From Sphingomonas sanguinis (GTDB lineage Bacteria; Pseudomonadota; Alphaproteobacteria; Sphingomonadales; Sphingomonadaceae), in contig NZ_CP079203.1 in NCBI RefSeq assembly GCF_019297835.1, positions 2,594,501-2,658,500 on the forward strand: a DNA stretch of 64,000 nucleotides, in the 5' to 3' direction. Made by a program: the position numbers and the translations under genes. Positions 27,174 to 36,786 of the stretch are shown piece after piece. The notes under the pieces are model-generated. The model saw only the letters and a list, made by a program, of their open reading frames with translations. It made no database searches and had not been told where the DNA came from. Every line of letters starts with the position of its first letter. Within the stretch, counting starts at the first letter, position 1.

Positions 27174-28109
27174 ATGAAATTGATGACCGGCAATTCGAAC
27201 CTGCCGCTGGCGAAGGCGATTTCCTCCTATCTGGAGGTGCCGCTGACGGAGGCGCTGGTGCGCCGCTTCGCCGATGAGGAAATCTTCGTCGAGATTCAGG
27301 AAAACGTCCGCGGCGAGGACGTGTTCGTGATCCAGTCGACCGGCTATCCGGTCAACGACAACCTCATGGAATTGCTCATCATGATCGACGCGCTGAAGCG
27401 CGCGTCGGCCAGCCGCATCACCGCGGTCATCCCATATTTCGGCTATGCACGCCAGGACCGTAAGCCCGGCCCGCGCACGCCGATCTCGGCCAAGCTGGTC
27501 GCCAACCTGATCACCGTCGCGGGCGCCGATCGCGTGCTGTCGGTCGACCTCCATGCCGGTCAGATCCAGGGATTTTTCGATATCCCGACCGACAATCTTT
27601 ATGCCGCGCCGGTCATGTCGGCGGACATTCTGGCGCGCTTCAAGAACGACAATCTGATGGTCGTCTCGCCCGATGTCGGCGGCGTCGTCCGTGCGCGCCA
27701 GCTTGCCAAGCGGCTCAACAACGCGCCGCTCGCCATCGTCGACAAGCGCCGCGAGCGCGCGGGCGAGTCGGAGGTGATGAACATCATCGGTGACGTGGAA
27801 GGCCGCTTCTGCATCCTGATCGACGATATCGTCGACTCGGCGGGTACGCTGTGCAACGCGGCCGCCGCTCTGCGCCAGGCGGGGGCGGAAGACGTCGTCG
27901 CCTATGTCACCCACGGCGTGCTGTCGGGCGGCGCGGTGGCGCGAGTCGATGGATCGGAACTGCGCGAGCTGGTCATCACCGACTCGATCGGCAATCACGA
28001 GTCGATCAACACCACCGGCAAGATCCGCCACCTGCCCATCGCCCCGCTGCTCGGCGAGGCGATCAAGCGCATCGCGGACGAGACGAGCGTGTCTAGCCTG
28101 TTCGATTGA
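27174..28109 (+). CDS. prs: Ribose-phosphate pyrophosphokinase
   Basis: Makes PRPP from ribose 5-phosphate and ATP for purine, pyrimidine, histidine and NAD synthesis. The 311-residue protein has the N-terminal [33 protein letters not shown], the ATP-flap [14 protein letters not shown], and the PRPP loop [12 protein letters not shown]. Start ATG 27174 (MKLMTGNSN) is used; the open frame extends upstream to 27105 without family similarity. The repeat-rich gap after it ends the unit. Confidence 0.96.
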   Translation: MKLMTGNSNLPLAKAISSYLEVPLTEALVRRFADEEIFVEIQENVRGEDVFVIQSTGYPVNDNLMELLIMIDALKRASASRITAVIPYFGYARQDRKPGPRTPISAKLVANLITVAGADRVLSVDLHAGQIQGFFDIPTDNLYAAPVMSADILARFKNDNLMVVSPDVGGVVRARQLAKRLNNAPLAIVDKRRERAGESEVMNIIGDVEGRFCILIDDIVDSAGTLCNAAAALRQAGAEDVVAYVTHGVLSGGAVARVDGSELRELVITDSIGNHESINTTGKIRHLPIAPLLGEAIKRIADETSVSSLFD

Positions 28110-28173
28110 GGATGGGCGGGGGCCGTTGGCGATCATCGTCGCCCGCCCCCGTCACCTGCTCAGCTAAGCGATT

Positions 28174-28262
28174 CCCGTAGCCTTCGACTCCGCTCAGGCT
28201 GAACGGAGGTTGAGGCTAACCATACGCTCCGTTCGCACTGAGCGAAGTCGAAGCGCACGGGA
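28174..28262. repeat. Family B inverted repeat
   Basis: Arms CCTTCGACTCCGCTCAGGCT and GCACTGAGCGAAGTCGAAGC in inverted orientation, with GAACGGAG / CTCCGTTC inside and CCCGT / ACGGG outside. It lies between the convergent prs and PilZ genes. Confidence 0.85.
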
Positions 28263-28284
28263 TACGCTCACGACAGGAAAAAAC

Positions 28285-28617
28285 TCAGCGATTCCCCAAC
28301 GCGACGATATGCTCGAACACCGCCGGGTGGAGCGGCTTGGAAAAGGCGCAGCCATATTTGAACCGGTCGCGCCAAGCGATCACCGCCTCCAGCGGGGCGA
28401 GGCCCGGCAGCGTCAGCCAGACGATCGTGCCCGGCCATAGCGTGAAGCTGGTTTCGGCGCGAAAACCCTCGGGCGACAGGTCGACCACGTCGATCTCGAA
28501 CCGGGTCTGTCCCTTGTCGCGCAGATGCGCGCGCATTCGCACCGCATGGCGAAGCGACTGGCGAAGCTCCTGACCAGGAACGGGCTCGAAAGGCGGCGTG
28601 AAGACCGGTTTTTCCAT
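28285..28617 (-). CDS. PilZ domain protein (putative c-di-GMP receptor)
   Basis: Single-domain PilZ protein of 110 residues. The c-di-GMP signature is present in two parts: R-H-A-V-R in QSLRHAVRMRAHLR (RxxxR) and D-L-S-P-E-G in DVVDLSPEGFRAET ([D/N]xSxxG). It ends in a short helix (HPAVFEHIVALGNR). Such stand-alone PilZ proteins relay cyclic di-GMP to flagella, pili or polysaccharide machinery; the target is unknown. ATG 28617 has GAGGGGAAC just upstream, better than the ATG at 28641. Confidence 0.85.
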   Translation of the reverse strand: MEKPVFTPPFEPVPGQELRQSLRHAVRMRAHLRDKGQTRFEIDVVDLSPEGFRAETSFTLWPGTIVWLTLPGLAPLEAVIAWRDRFKYGCAFSKPLHPAVFEHIVALGNR

Positions 28618-28643
28618 GACGTTCCCCTCTTCGCTGAACAAGG

Positions 28644-29192
28644 TTATTTTTCCGTCAACAGGGCATCCTGCCGTTCGCCCCCGACACGCTCAGGAGCACC
28701 CGCAGGCCGACGCACGCCCGCCCGTGCGCGCTTCTTCAATTCCGCCTTCAGATCCTCGGGCCGCGGCGCGACCAGAAAGCCGAAGCTGACCGTGCCTTCC
28801 TTCGTCTCGACGACATGGTGCAGCCGGTGCGCCTGGATGATCCGCTTCATATAATCGGACTTGGGTAGATAGCGGGTCGGAAGACGCTTATGGACGATGA
28901 TGTCGTGAAAGCCGAAATAGATCGCGCCATAGGCGGCGATTCCCGCCCCGATCCAAGTAAAGCCCAGCCACCAGCCCAGCTGCACCCCGCCGAGGATCAT
29001 TACGAAGGACGGAACCGCGAAGATCGCCGCATAGAGATCGTTCAATTCCCAGTTGCCGGTGCGTGGCCGATGATGGCTCTCATGCAGGAACCAGCCCGGC
29101 CCGTGCATGATCCATCGGTGCGCCGCATAGGCGAACCCCTCCATGAAGATCACGGTGCCGAGAAACAGAAGGATGCCGAGAGCCCAGTTCAT
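28644..29192 (-). CDS. crtZ: Beta-carotene hydroxylase CrtZ (fatty acid hydroxylase superfamily)
   Basis: Membrane di-iron hydroxylase (182 residues) that adds 3- and 3'-hydroxyls to carotenoids, converting beta-carotene to zeaxanthin, the precursor of the yellow nostoxanthin pigments of sphingomonads. The histidine clusters are complete: HRWIMHG, HESHH, HDIIVH and HRLHH. Membrane helices surround residues 5-25 and 45-80. ATG 29192 (MNWALG) is chosen; an ATG at 29210 adds six residues. Other crt genes are not in the window. Divergent from sucC. Confidence 0.9.
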   Translation of the reverse strand: MNWALGILLFLGTVIFMEGFAYAAHRWIMHGPGWFLHESHHRPRTGNWELNDLYAAIFAVPSFVMILGGVQLGWWLGFTWIGAGIAAYGAIYFGFHDIIVHKRLPTRYLPKSDYMKRIIQAHRLHHVVETKEGTVSFGFLVAPRPEDLKAELKKRARAGVRRPAGAPERVGGERQDALLTEK

Positions 29193-29203
29193 CGGGTGAC
29201 CAT

Positions 29204-29286
29204 AACGCATTTGCGATAAATTTGCTTCCTATTCCGTCGGTCACGTCCGGGGACCGCCCCGACCACCCGTAAAACGCATTTGCGAT
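29204..29286. promoter_or_regulatory. Pair of identical 14-base direct repeats between crtZ and sucC
   Basis: AACGCATTTGCGAT occurs at 29204-29217 and again at 29273-29286, 69 bases apart, each followed by a similar AATTTGC / CAATTGC tail. The core CGCA-TT-TGCG is itself an inverted repeat. The second copy runs into the perfect 12-base palindrome ATGCAATTGCAT (29284-29295). The first copy lies at the crtZ start, the second about 100 bases before sucC. The regulator is unknown. Confidence 0.55.
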
Positions 29287-29387
29287 GCAATTGCATTAAC
29301 GCCGTTTCGGGGTGGATTTGTCCGTCAGCCTGTGCTTTAGCCACACCCAATTTCCCTAGAACCACCCGAGAGGCGGAAGGCTAGCGC

Positions 29388-30587
<1,200 letters not shown>

Positions 30588-30620
30588 GCCGCACCTTCGG
30601 CCCTGACGGACCGATTTAGA

Positions 30621-30653
30621 GGGGCTCGGGCGGAAACGTCCGGGCCCCTTTCT
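30621..30653 (+). terminator. Rho-independent terminator after sucC
   Basis: A 12-base-pair stem (30621-30632 with 30637-30648, two G-T pairs) closed by a GAAA loop and followed by TTTCT. It ends the sucC transcript and isolates it from etfB. Confidence 0.85.
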
Positions 30654-30740
30654 CGTTGGTCGGGCGGAACGCTTGCGATGCGCTCGCAACGCCGCCAAAG
30701 ACGGCGGCATGTTTGGCTGTTCAGCCGGGAAGGAACCGCG

Positions 30741-31490
30741 ATGAAGATCGTCGTGCCCGTGAAGCGGGTGTTGGATTATAACGTGAAGCCGCGCGTGAAG
30801 GCGGACGGGACGGGCGTCGACCTGGCGAACGTGAAGATGTCGATGAACCCGTTCGACGAGATCGCGGTGGAAGAGGCGATCCGGCTGAAGGAGAAGGGGG
30901 CGGCGACCGAGGTCGTCGTCGTCTCGATCGGTGAGCCCAAGGCGGCGGACACGCTGCGCACCGCACTGGCCATGGGCGCGGACCGGGCGGTGCTGATCAC
31001 CGCCGACCAGCCGGTCGAACCGCTCGGCGTCGCCAAGCTGCTCGCCAAGCTGGTCGAGGAGGAACAGCCGGGCCTCGTCATCCTCGGCAAGCAGGCGATC
31101 GACGGCGACAACAACCAGACCGGTCAGATGCTGGCCGGCCTGCTCGGCTGGGCGCAGGGCACGTTCGCCTCGAAGGTCGAGATCGAGGGTGAGACGGCGA
31201 ACGTCACCCGCGAGGTCGATGGCGGTCTGGAAACGGTGGCCCTCACGCTCCCCGCGATCGTCACCACCGACCTTCGCCTCAACGAACCGCGCTATGCCAG
31301 CTTGCCCAACATCATGAAGGCCAAGTCCAAGCCGATGGTGACCAAGACCGCCGCCGACTACGGCGTCGACATCGCCCCGCGCCTGACCATCACCCATGTC
31401 GCCGAGCCGGGCAAGCGCCAGGCGGGCGTCAAGGTCGGCTCGGTCGACGAACTGGTCGAGAAACTGAAAGCACTGGGAGTGGCCAAGTGA
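30741..31490 (+). CDS. etfB: Electron transfer flavoprotein beta subunit
   Basis: Subunit of the FAD/AMP heterodimer that takes electrons from acyl-CoA dehydrogenases and passes them to ETF:ubiquinone oxidoreductase. The 249 residues start with [18 protein letters not shown], carry [18 protein letters not shown], and the AMP-binding and recognition loop [26 protein letters not shown] 30741 has GGAAGGAA upstream. It is coupled to etfA: the etfA GTG start overlaps its stop. Confidence 0.96.
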   Translation: MKIVVPVKRVLDYNVKPRVKADGTGVDLANVKMSMNPFDEIAVEEAIRLKEKGAATEVVVVSIGEPKAADTLRTALAMGADRAVLITADQPVEPLGVAKLLAKLVEEEQPGLVILGKQAIDGDNNQTGQMLAGLLGWAQGTFASKVEIEGETANVTREVDGGLETVALTLPAIVTTDLRLNEPRYASLPNIMKAKSKPMVTKTAADYGVDIAPRLTITHVAEPGKRQAGVKVGSVDELVEKLKALGVAK

Positions 31491-32416
31491 AGACGCTGGT
31501 TTGGGTCGAGCATGACGGCGGGTCCGTCAAGGATGCCACGCTGGCGACCGTCACGGCGGCCGCTAAGCTGGGCGAGGTGCACCTGATCGTCGCAGGGCAG
31601 GGCGTGGACGGCGTCGCGCAGGCCGCCGCCAGGATCGCCGGCGTGGGCAAGGTCCACGTCGCCGACGACGCGGCCTACGCCAATGCGCTCGCCGAGAATG
31701 TCGCGCCGCTGATCGCCCAGCTGATGGGCCATCACGACGCCTTCCTCGCGCCCTCGACGACGACCGGCAAGAACATCGCGCCGCGTGTCGCCGCGCTGAT
31801 CGACGTGATGCAGATCAGCGACATATTGTCGGTCGAAGGGCCGGACAGCTTCACCCGGCCCATCTATGCGGGCAACGCCATCGCGACGGTGAAGACCAGC
31901 GACACCAAGCTGATCCTGACCGTCCGCACCACCGCTTTCGAGAAGGCGGCGGCCGAAGGCGGCGCGGGCGAGATCGAGGCGGTCGCCTCCACCGGCGATG
32001 CCGCCAAGTCCCGCTTCGTCGGCGCGGAAAAGGCCGAGAATACCCGGCCCGAGCTGACCAGCGCCAAGATCATCGTCTCGGGCGGTCGCGCGCTGGGGTC
32101 GGAAGAGCAGTTCCATGCGCTGATCGATCCGCTCGCCGACAAGCTGGGGGCGGCCGTCGGCGCGTCCCGAGCGGCGGTCGATGCGGGTTACGCCCCCAAC
32201 GACTATCAGGTCGGGCAGACCGGCAAGATCGTGGCGCCGGAAGTCTATGTCGCGGTCGGCATCTCGGGCGCGATCCAGCATCTGGCGGGCATGAAGGACT
32301 CCAAGGTCATCGTCGCGATCAACAAGGACGAGGATGCGCCGATCTTCCAGGTGGCGGACATCGGTCTGGTCGGCGACCTGTTTACCGTCGTGCCGGAGCT
32401 GACTGAGAAGGTCTGA
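31487..32416 (+). CDS. etfA: Electron transfer flavoprotein alpha subunit
   Basis: FAD-binding partner of EtfB (309 residues). The C-terminal half carries the flavin site: [54 protein letters not shown] and [16 protein letters not shown]. The start is GTG 31487, overlapping the etfB stop as GTGA. A large inverted repeat starts seven bases after its stop and may end transcription. Confidence 0.96.
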   Translation: MKTLVWVEHDGGSVKDATLATVTAAAKLGEVHLIVAGQGVDGVAQAAARIAGVGKVHVADDAAYANALAENVAPLIAQLMGHHDAFLAPSTTTGKNIAPRVAALIDVMQISDILSVEGPDSFTRPIYAGNAIATVKTSDTKLILTVRTTAFEKAAAEGGAGEIEAVASTGDAAKSRFVGAEKAENTRPELTSAKIIVSGGRALGSEEQFHALIDPLADKLGAAVGASRAAVDAGYAPNDYQVGQTGKIVAPEVYVAVGISGAIQHLAGMKDSKVIVAINKDEDAPIFQVADIGLVGDLFTVVPELTEKV

Positions 32417-32422
32417 CATTCG

Positions 32423-32491
32423 TTCGCGCGGAGGCGCGGAGGTCGCGGAGAAGAAATGTCCTTCTCTGCGACCTCCGCGCCTCCGCGCGAA
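32423..32491. repeat. Family C long inverted repeat, possible terminator
   Basis: Two 31-base arms (32423-32453 and 32461-32491) with a single mismatch and a 7-base loop. The arm contains GCGCGGAGGCGCGGAGGTCG. It follows etfA directly and could act as a terminator or mRNA-end barrier. A half copy lies at 23763-23787. Confidence 0.85.
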
Positions 32492-32498
32492 CCAACAA

Positions 32499-32519
32499 TC
32501 CTCCCCTTGCAGGGGAGGA
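32499..32519. repeat. Family A repeat, single border stem (solo)
   Basis: Lone CCTCCCCTTGCAGGGGAGG palindrome with flanking T and A, immediately after the family C repeat and 45 bases before the acylphosphatase start. Confidence 0.7.
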
Positions 32520-32563
32520 ATCGGAACTTCCCTTTCGCCGCCGTCCGCGCGACAGTCGCGGGC

Positions 32564-32842
32564 ATGATCGGCCGCCATCTTCATATCACCGGGCGCGTGC
32601 AGGGCGTCGGCTATCGCTACTGGTTCCTCGGCCGCGCCGAACTTCTGGGACTGACCGGCTGGGTGCGCAATCGCGCGGACGGCTCGGTCGAGGCGGTGAT
32701 CCAAGGCCCTGACGCATCCGTTGCGCAGATGATCGCTGACGCCACAGACGGCCCGCCCGCCGCCCGGGTCGACTTGGTCCTGCCCCACGACCATGGAATC
32801 GACCCCAGCCTCACCCGCTTCGAGCAGCGACCGACATGCTGA
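32564..32842 (+). CDS. Acylphosphatase
   Basis: Small hydrolase (92 residues) of carboxyl-phosphate bonds. The active-site arginine lies in the loop [12 protein letters not shown] and the catalytic asparagine in [17 protein letters not shown], both canonical. ATG 32564 is the natural start; the frame upstream runs through repeats. Its last seven bases overlap the dipeptidase start, so the two are translated together, though no functional link is known. Confidence 0.92.
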   Translation: MIGRHLHITGRVQGVGYRYWFLGRAELLGLTGWVRNRADGSVEAVIQGPDASVAQMIADATDGPPAARVDLVLPHDHGIDPSLTRFEQRPTC

Positions 32843-34059
32843 TCGCGCTCCTTCTCGCCCAGGCCGCCGATCCCGCGATCACGCGCCGGGTCGAGTCGAT
32901 CCTGGCCCGTGCACCGATCGTCGATGGGCATAACGACCTGCCCTGGGAGCTGCGCGACTCGGAGCTTCCCCCCGAATCGCCTTCGCTCGCGACCGGCACC
33001 GCCGCCCTGCCCCATCCGCTGCAGACCGATCTTCCCCGACTGAAGCGTGGCGGGATCGGCGGACAATTCTGGTCGGTGTGGATTCCCGCCGACGTCACCG
33101 GCCCCCACGCGGTCGAGATGACGCTGGAGCAGATCGACCGCGTGCACCGCCTCGTCGCGGCGCATCCCGAGCGACTGGCGATGGCGCGGACCGCCGAGGA
33201 TATCCGCCGCCTGTCGCACGGCGGCCGGATCGCCTCGCTGATCGGGGTCGAGGGCGGGCACCAGATCGACGGGCGGCTCTCGGTACTGCGCCAATATAAA
33301 GCGCTGGGCGTCGCCTATCTGACGCTCACCCATGGCCACAGCCTGGCCTGGGCCGATTCCTCGACCGATACCCCCATCGCGAACGGCCTCAGCCCCTTTG
33401 GTCGCGCGGTGGTGGCCGAGATGAACCGGATCGGCATGATCGTCGATGTCGCGCATGTCTCCGACGCGACGATGGCGGCGGTGCTGGACGCCAGCAAGGC
33501 ACCGGTCATCGCCTCGCACTCCGACGCCCGCGCGCTGGCCGATGCGCCGCGCAACATTCCCGACGCGCTGCTCCGCCGCATCGGCGCTGGCGGCGGGGTG
33601 GTGATGGTGAACTGCTACCCAGCCTTCCTGTCGAGCGACTGGCGCGCCTGGGATGTGAAGCGCACCGCCTATGCCCGGTCGGTCGGCGTGCCCGCCAATG
33701 TCTATGGCCCTCGCAGCCCGGCGCCGCTTACTGCGTGGGACGCCGCCAATCCGCCGCCGCGCGTGACGGCGGCGATGGTCGCCGATCATATCGAGCATAT
33801 CGCGCGCGTCGCCGGACATGGCGCGGTGGGCTTCGGTGGCGATTATGACGGGATCAACGGCACCGGGCCGGAAGGGATGACCGGCGTCGACGGCTATCCG
33901 CTGGTGCTGGCCGAACTGGTGCGGCGCGGCTGGAGCGATGCCGACTTGATGCGCCTGACCAGCGGCAACATCCTGCGCGTGATGGAGCGGGTCGAGGCGG
34001 TGGCGAAAAGCCTCAGTGCGACAGCACCGGGCGATTCGATCGATCCGCTGGCGCGCTAG
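32836..34059 (+). CDS. Membrane dipeptidase (peptidase family M19)
   Basis: Zinc dipeptidase of 407 residues, related to renal dipeptidase. Metal-binding and signature segments: IVDGHNDLPWELR (H-x-D), IGVEGGHQI (bridging Glu), IVDVAHVSD, VIASHSDARAL and VGFGGDYDGI. The N-terminus is hydrophobic ([12 protein letters not shown]), suggesting export. Bacterial members cleave dipeptides, some with D-amino acids. The last 47 bases overlap the convergent MFS gene. Confidence 0.9.
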   Translation: MLIALLLAQAADPAITRRVESILARAPIVDGHNDLPWELRDSELPPESPSLATGTAALPHPLQTDLPRLKRGGIGGQFWSVWIPADVTGPHAVEMTLEQIDRVHRLVAAHPERLAMARTAEDIRRLSHGGRIASLIGVEGGHQIDGRLSVLRQYKALGVAYLTLTHGHSLAWADSSTDTPIANGLSPFGRAVVAEMNRIGMIVDVAHVSDATMAAVLDASKAPVIASHSDARALADAPRNIPDALLRRIGAGGGVVMVNCYPAFLSSDWRAWDVKRTAYARSVGVPANVYGPRSPAPLTAWDAANPPPRVTAAMVADHIEHIARVAGHGAVGFGGDYDGINGTGPEGMTGVDGYPLVLAELVRRGWSDADLMRLTSGNILRVMERVEAVAKSLSATAPGDSIDPLAR

Positions 34060-35212
34060 TCCCACCGAAGCGCATCGCGATCAGCCAGATCACGAACCCG
34101 CCCAGCGCCAGCCCGCACCCGACATAGCCGGTCGAGGTCCATCCCAACCCGTTGGCGATGGCTAGGCCGCCCGCCCAGGGGCCGATCGCATTGGCGGTAT
34201 TGAACGCCGAATGGTTGAGCGCGGCGGCCAGCCCCTGCCCCTCGCCCGCCACGTCCATCAGCCGGGTCTGGAGCACCGTGCCCAGCGCCCCACCCAACCC
34301 GATCGCAAAGACGATGGGCAGGATCGTCCACAGGCTGCCCGCCGCCAGCGGATAGAGCGCCAGCATCGCCGCCGACCAGAGCAGCAAGCCCCCGGCGGTC
34401 GGCATCAGCGCGCGGTCGGCAAAGCGCGGCACGACGATATTGCCGATCGTCATGCCCAGCCCGAACACCGCCAGCACCAGCGGGATGATCACGGTCGACG
34501 CTCCCGTCACTTCGTTCAGCGTCGCCGCCAGATAGGTATAGACCGCAAACATGCCGCCAAAGCCGATCGCGCCGATGGCGAGCGTCAGCCAAACCTGCCC
34601 CTTGCTCAGCGCGTCGAGTTCGCGACGGATGCTCGCGCCCTCGTCGGGCCGGTCATGCGGTGCGGCGATGGCGACCAAAGTCGCGGTCAACAGCGCGAGT
34701 GCCGCGACGACGCCGAACACCCAGCGCCAGTTGAGCCACTGCCCCAGCATCTGCGCCAGCGGCACGCCGATCACGGTCGCGACCGTCAGGCCGAGCATGA
34801 TTCGCCCGACCGCCACCGTCCGCCGCGACTCGGGGACAAGCGAGGCTGCGACCAGCGCCGCAATCCCGAAATAGGCACCGTGCGGCAGCCCGCTGAGGAA
34901 GCGGAAGACCAGCATCCAATGATAATCCGGCGCCATCGCCGACAGGCCATTGCCCAGCGCAAACATCAGCATGAGCGCGATCAGCAGCGTCCGCCGCGCC
35001 AGCTTGGCCGACAGGACCGCGAGCAACGGCGCACCCACCACCACGCCCAGCGCATAAGCACTGATGACATGCCCTGCGGTCGGTGCATCGATGCCCAGCC
35101 CGCGCGCGAGATCGGGCTCCAGGCTCATCGCGGCGAACTCGGTCGTGCCGATCGCAAAACCGCCCACCGCCAGCGCGGTGTGGACGATGCCGGGGGGAAA
35201 TGTCCGGGCCAT
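34013..35212 (-). CDS. MFS transporter (AraJ/DHA1-type efflux permease)
   Basis: Twelve-helix major facilitator of 399 residues. Signs include GTTEFAAMSLEPDLARGLGI in helix 1, the conserved loop AKLARRTLLIALM, RFLSGLPHGAYFGIAALVA, and the motif-C-like VIGVPLAQMLG in helix 5. This N-terminus is typical of the AraJ/SotB/NepI sugar or nucleoside efflux proteins. The substrate is unknown. ATG 35212 has AAAGGA upstream. It overlaps the dipeptidase end and is divergent from the glycosyltransferase. Confidence 0.87.
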   Translation of the reverse strand: MARTFPPGIVHTALAVGGFAIGTTEFAAMSLEPDLARGLGIDAPTAGHVISAYALGVVVGAPLLAVLSAKLARRTLLIALMLMFALGNGLSAMAPDYHWMLVFRFLSGLPHGAYFGIAALVAASLVPESRRTVAVGRIMLGLTVATVIGVPLAQMLGQWLNWRWVFGVVAALALLTATLVAIAAPHDRPDEGASIRRELDALSKGQVWLTLAIGAIGFGGMFAVYTYLAATLNEVTGASTVIIPLVLAVFGLGMTIGNIVVPRFADRALMPTAGGLLLWSAAMLALYPLAAGSLWTILPIVFAIGLGGALGTVLQTRLMDVAGEGQGLAAALNHSAFNTANAIGPWAGGLAIANGLGWTSTGYVGCGLALGGFVIWLIAMRFGGTSAPADRSNRPVLSH

Positions 35213-35332
35213 GGGATATCCTTTCACCGCCCCATATGTTGCACCGCAACAGACGGCGCAACCATAGGTCTGCATTCACCAGCGAAATCAGAGATATGAT
35301 CCAAGCCGAATGGCGGCCGAGCAGCGATTGAT

Positions 35333-35372
35333 CCGAAATGGACAATGGATGTGGTTGAAACCGCCATTTCGG
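35333..35372. promoter_or_regulatory. 9-base inverted repeat before the NfrB-like gene
   Basis: CCGAAATGG (35333-35341) and CCATTTCGG (35364-35372), perfect arms 22 bases apart, centred about 57 bases upstream of ATG 35410. Could be an operator or a leader hairpin in the gap shared with the divergent MFS gene. Confidence 0.4.
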
Positions 35373-35409
35373 ACAGGCAGGCTCGCCCCCGGCAAAGGGG
35401 GATTGCCAG

Positions 35410-36786
35410 ATGGGCGGAATCATCGAAGCGGTGGATGTCATCGCGCGCGAGCTGTTGCTGTTCGCGGGCGCAGGACTGCTGATCGGCGGACTGGACGACC
35501 TGCTGGTCGACCTTCTCTATCTGGCGCGGCGGGCAGGGGCGGGTCGCAAGGGCCGGATGCACCTTCATCATCTGTCCGCACCGGTCACGACGGGGCGGAT
35601 GATCGTCTTCATCCCCGCCTGGGACGAGGCCGAGGTGATCGGCGCAATGTTGTCGACCGCGCTGGCGCGGTTCCGGCATGACGATTATCGCCTCTATGTC
35701 GGGCTTTACCCCAATGATCCGGCGAGCATCGCGGCGGCGGCCGATGTCGCCGAGACGGACGCGCGCGTGCGGCTGGTCGTCGGTGGCCGGGCGGGACCGA
35801 CGACCAAGGCGGATTGCCTCAACACTCTATGGCACGCGCTGGCCCGCGACCGGGCGGCGGAAGGCTTTTCGGTCAAGGCGATCGTCCTGCACGATTCGGA
35901 GGATGTCGTGCATCCCGCCGAGCTGAGCGTCTTCGACTCGCTGATCGAGGGACGTGCGGTGGTGCAGCTGCCGGTCCTGCCGCTGGTAGTGCCGGGATCG
36001 CGGCTGGTGTCGGGGCATTATGCGGACGAGTTCGCGGAGAGCCATCGCAAGCAGCTGATCGTGCGGACCTGGATCGGCGCGGGTATGCCGCTGGCGGGCA
36101 CAGGATGCGCGATCGCGCCCGCCATGCTGGCCGAGATCGCCGCGCGACGTGGCGGCGATCCGTTCGATGCGACCAGCCTGACCGAGGATTATGAGCTGGG
36201 CCTGCGCATCGCCGAGCTGGGCGGCGAAGGGCTGTTCGCGCGGGTGACGGACGAAACGGGTGGAGTCGTCGCGGTACGCGCCTTCTTCCCCGCCGATCTG
36301 GTCGCGGCGGTTCGGCAGAAGGCGCGGTGGATGACGGGGATCGCGCTGATCGGCTGGGATCGTACCGGCTGGGGAAAGCCGCTGGCGCTGGGCGACCATT
36401 GGTGGCGGCTGCGCGACCGCCGCGGCCCGCTCGCCATGCTGGTGCTGGCGGCGGCCTATCTGGGGCTGTTTGCCGATGCGGCGGCGATCGCGCTGCATGA
36501 GATCGAAGCAACACCGCTGCCCGCGCTCGATCCGGGACTGGGCTGGCTCTTCGCCGTCAATACGCTGTTGCTGGGATGGCGGTTGAGCGTGCGGATGGTC
36601 TTTACCGGGCGGACATACGGTACGCGCGAATCCCTGTGGTCGCTGCCGCGCTTCGTCGTCGGCAATTTCGTGGCGCTGGCGGCGGCACCACGCGCGATGA
36701 TGCGCTATCTGCTGATCCTGCGCGGTCGCCCGGTGGTGTGGGACAAGACGCGGCATGTCTTCCCGGATGTCTCGGCCCAGCCGTGA
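35410..36786 (+). CDS. NfrB-like membrane glycosyltransferase (GT2)
   Basis: Processive-type family 2 glycosyltransferase, 458 residues, resembling the catalytic part of NfrB (phage N4 adsorption protein B). An N-terminal membrane helix (LLLFAGAGLLIGGLDDLLVDLLYLA) is followed by the GT domain: IPAWDEAEVI, HDSEDVVHP (D-x-D region), TEDYELGLRIAELG and QKARWMTGIALIGW (Q..RW-like). C-terminal helices are near residues 345-370 and 380-400. The C-terminal c-di-GMP-binding extension of E. coli NfrB (about 745 residues) is missing. The next gene starts at its stop codon (GTGA). Confidence 0.82.
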   Translation: MGGIIEAVDVIARELLLFAGAGLLIGGLDDLLVDLLYLARRAGAGRKGRMHLHHLSAPVTTGRMIVFIPAWDEAEVIGAMLSTALARFRHDDYRLYVGLYPNDPASIAAAADVAETDARVRLVVGGRAGPTTKADCLNTLWHALARDRAAEGFSVKAIVLHDSEDVVHPAELSVFDSLIEGRAVVQLPVLPLVVPGSRLVSGHYADEFAESHRKQLIVRTWIGAGMPLAGTGCAIAPAMLAEIAARRGGDPFDATSLTEDYELGLRIAELGGEGLFARVTDETGGVVAVRAFFPADLVAAVRQKARWMTGIALIGWDRTGWGKPLALGDHWWRLRDRRGPLAMLVLAAAYLGLFADAAAIALHEIEATPLPALDPGLGWLFAVNTLLLGWRLSVRMVFTGRTYGTRESLWSLPRFVVGNFVALAAAPRAMMRYLLILRGRPVVWDKTRHVFPDVSAQP

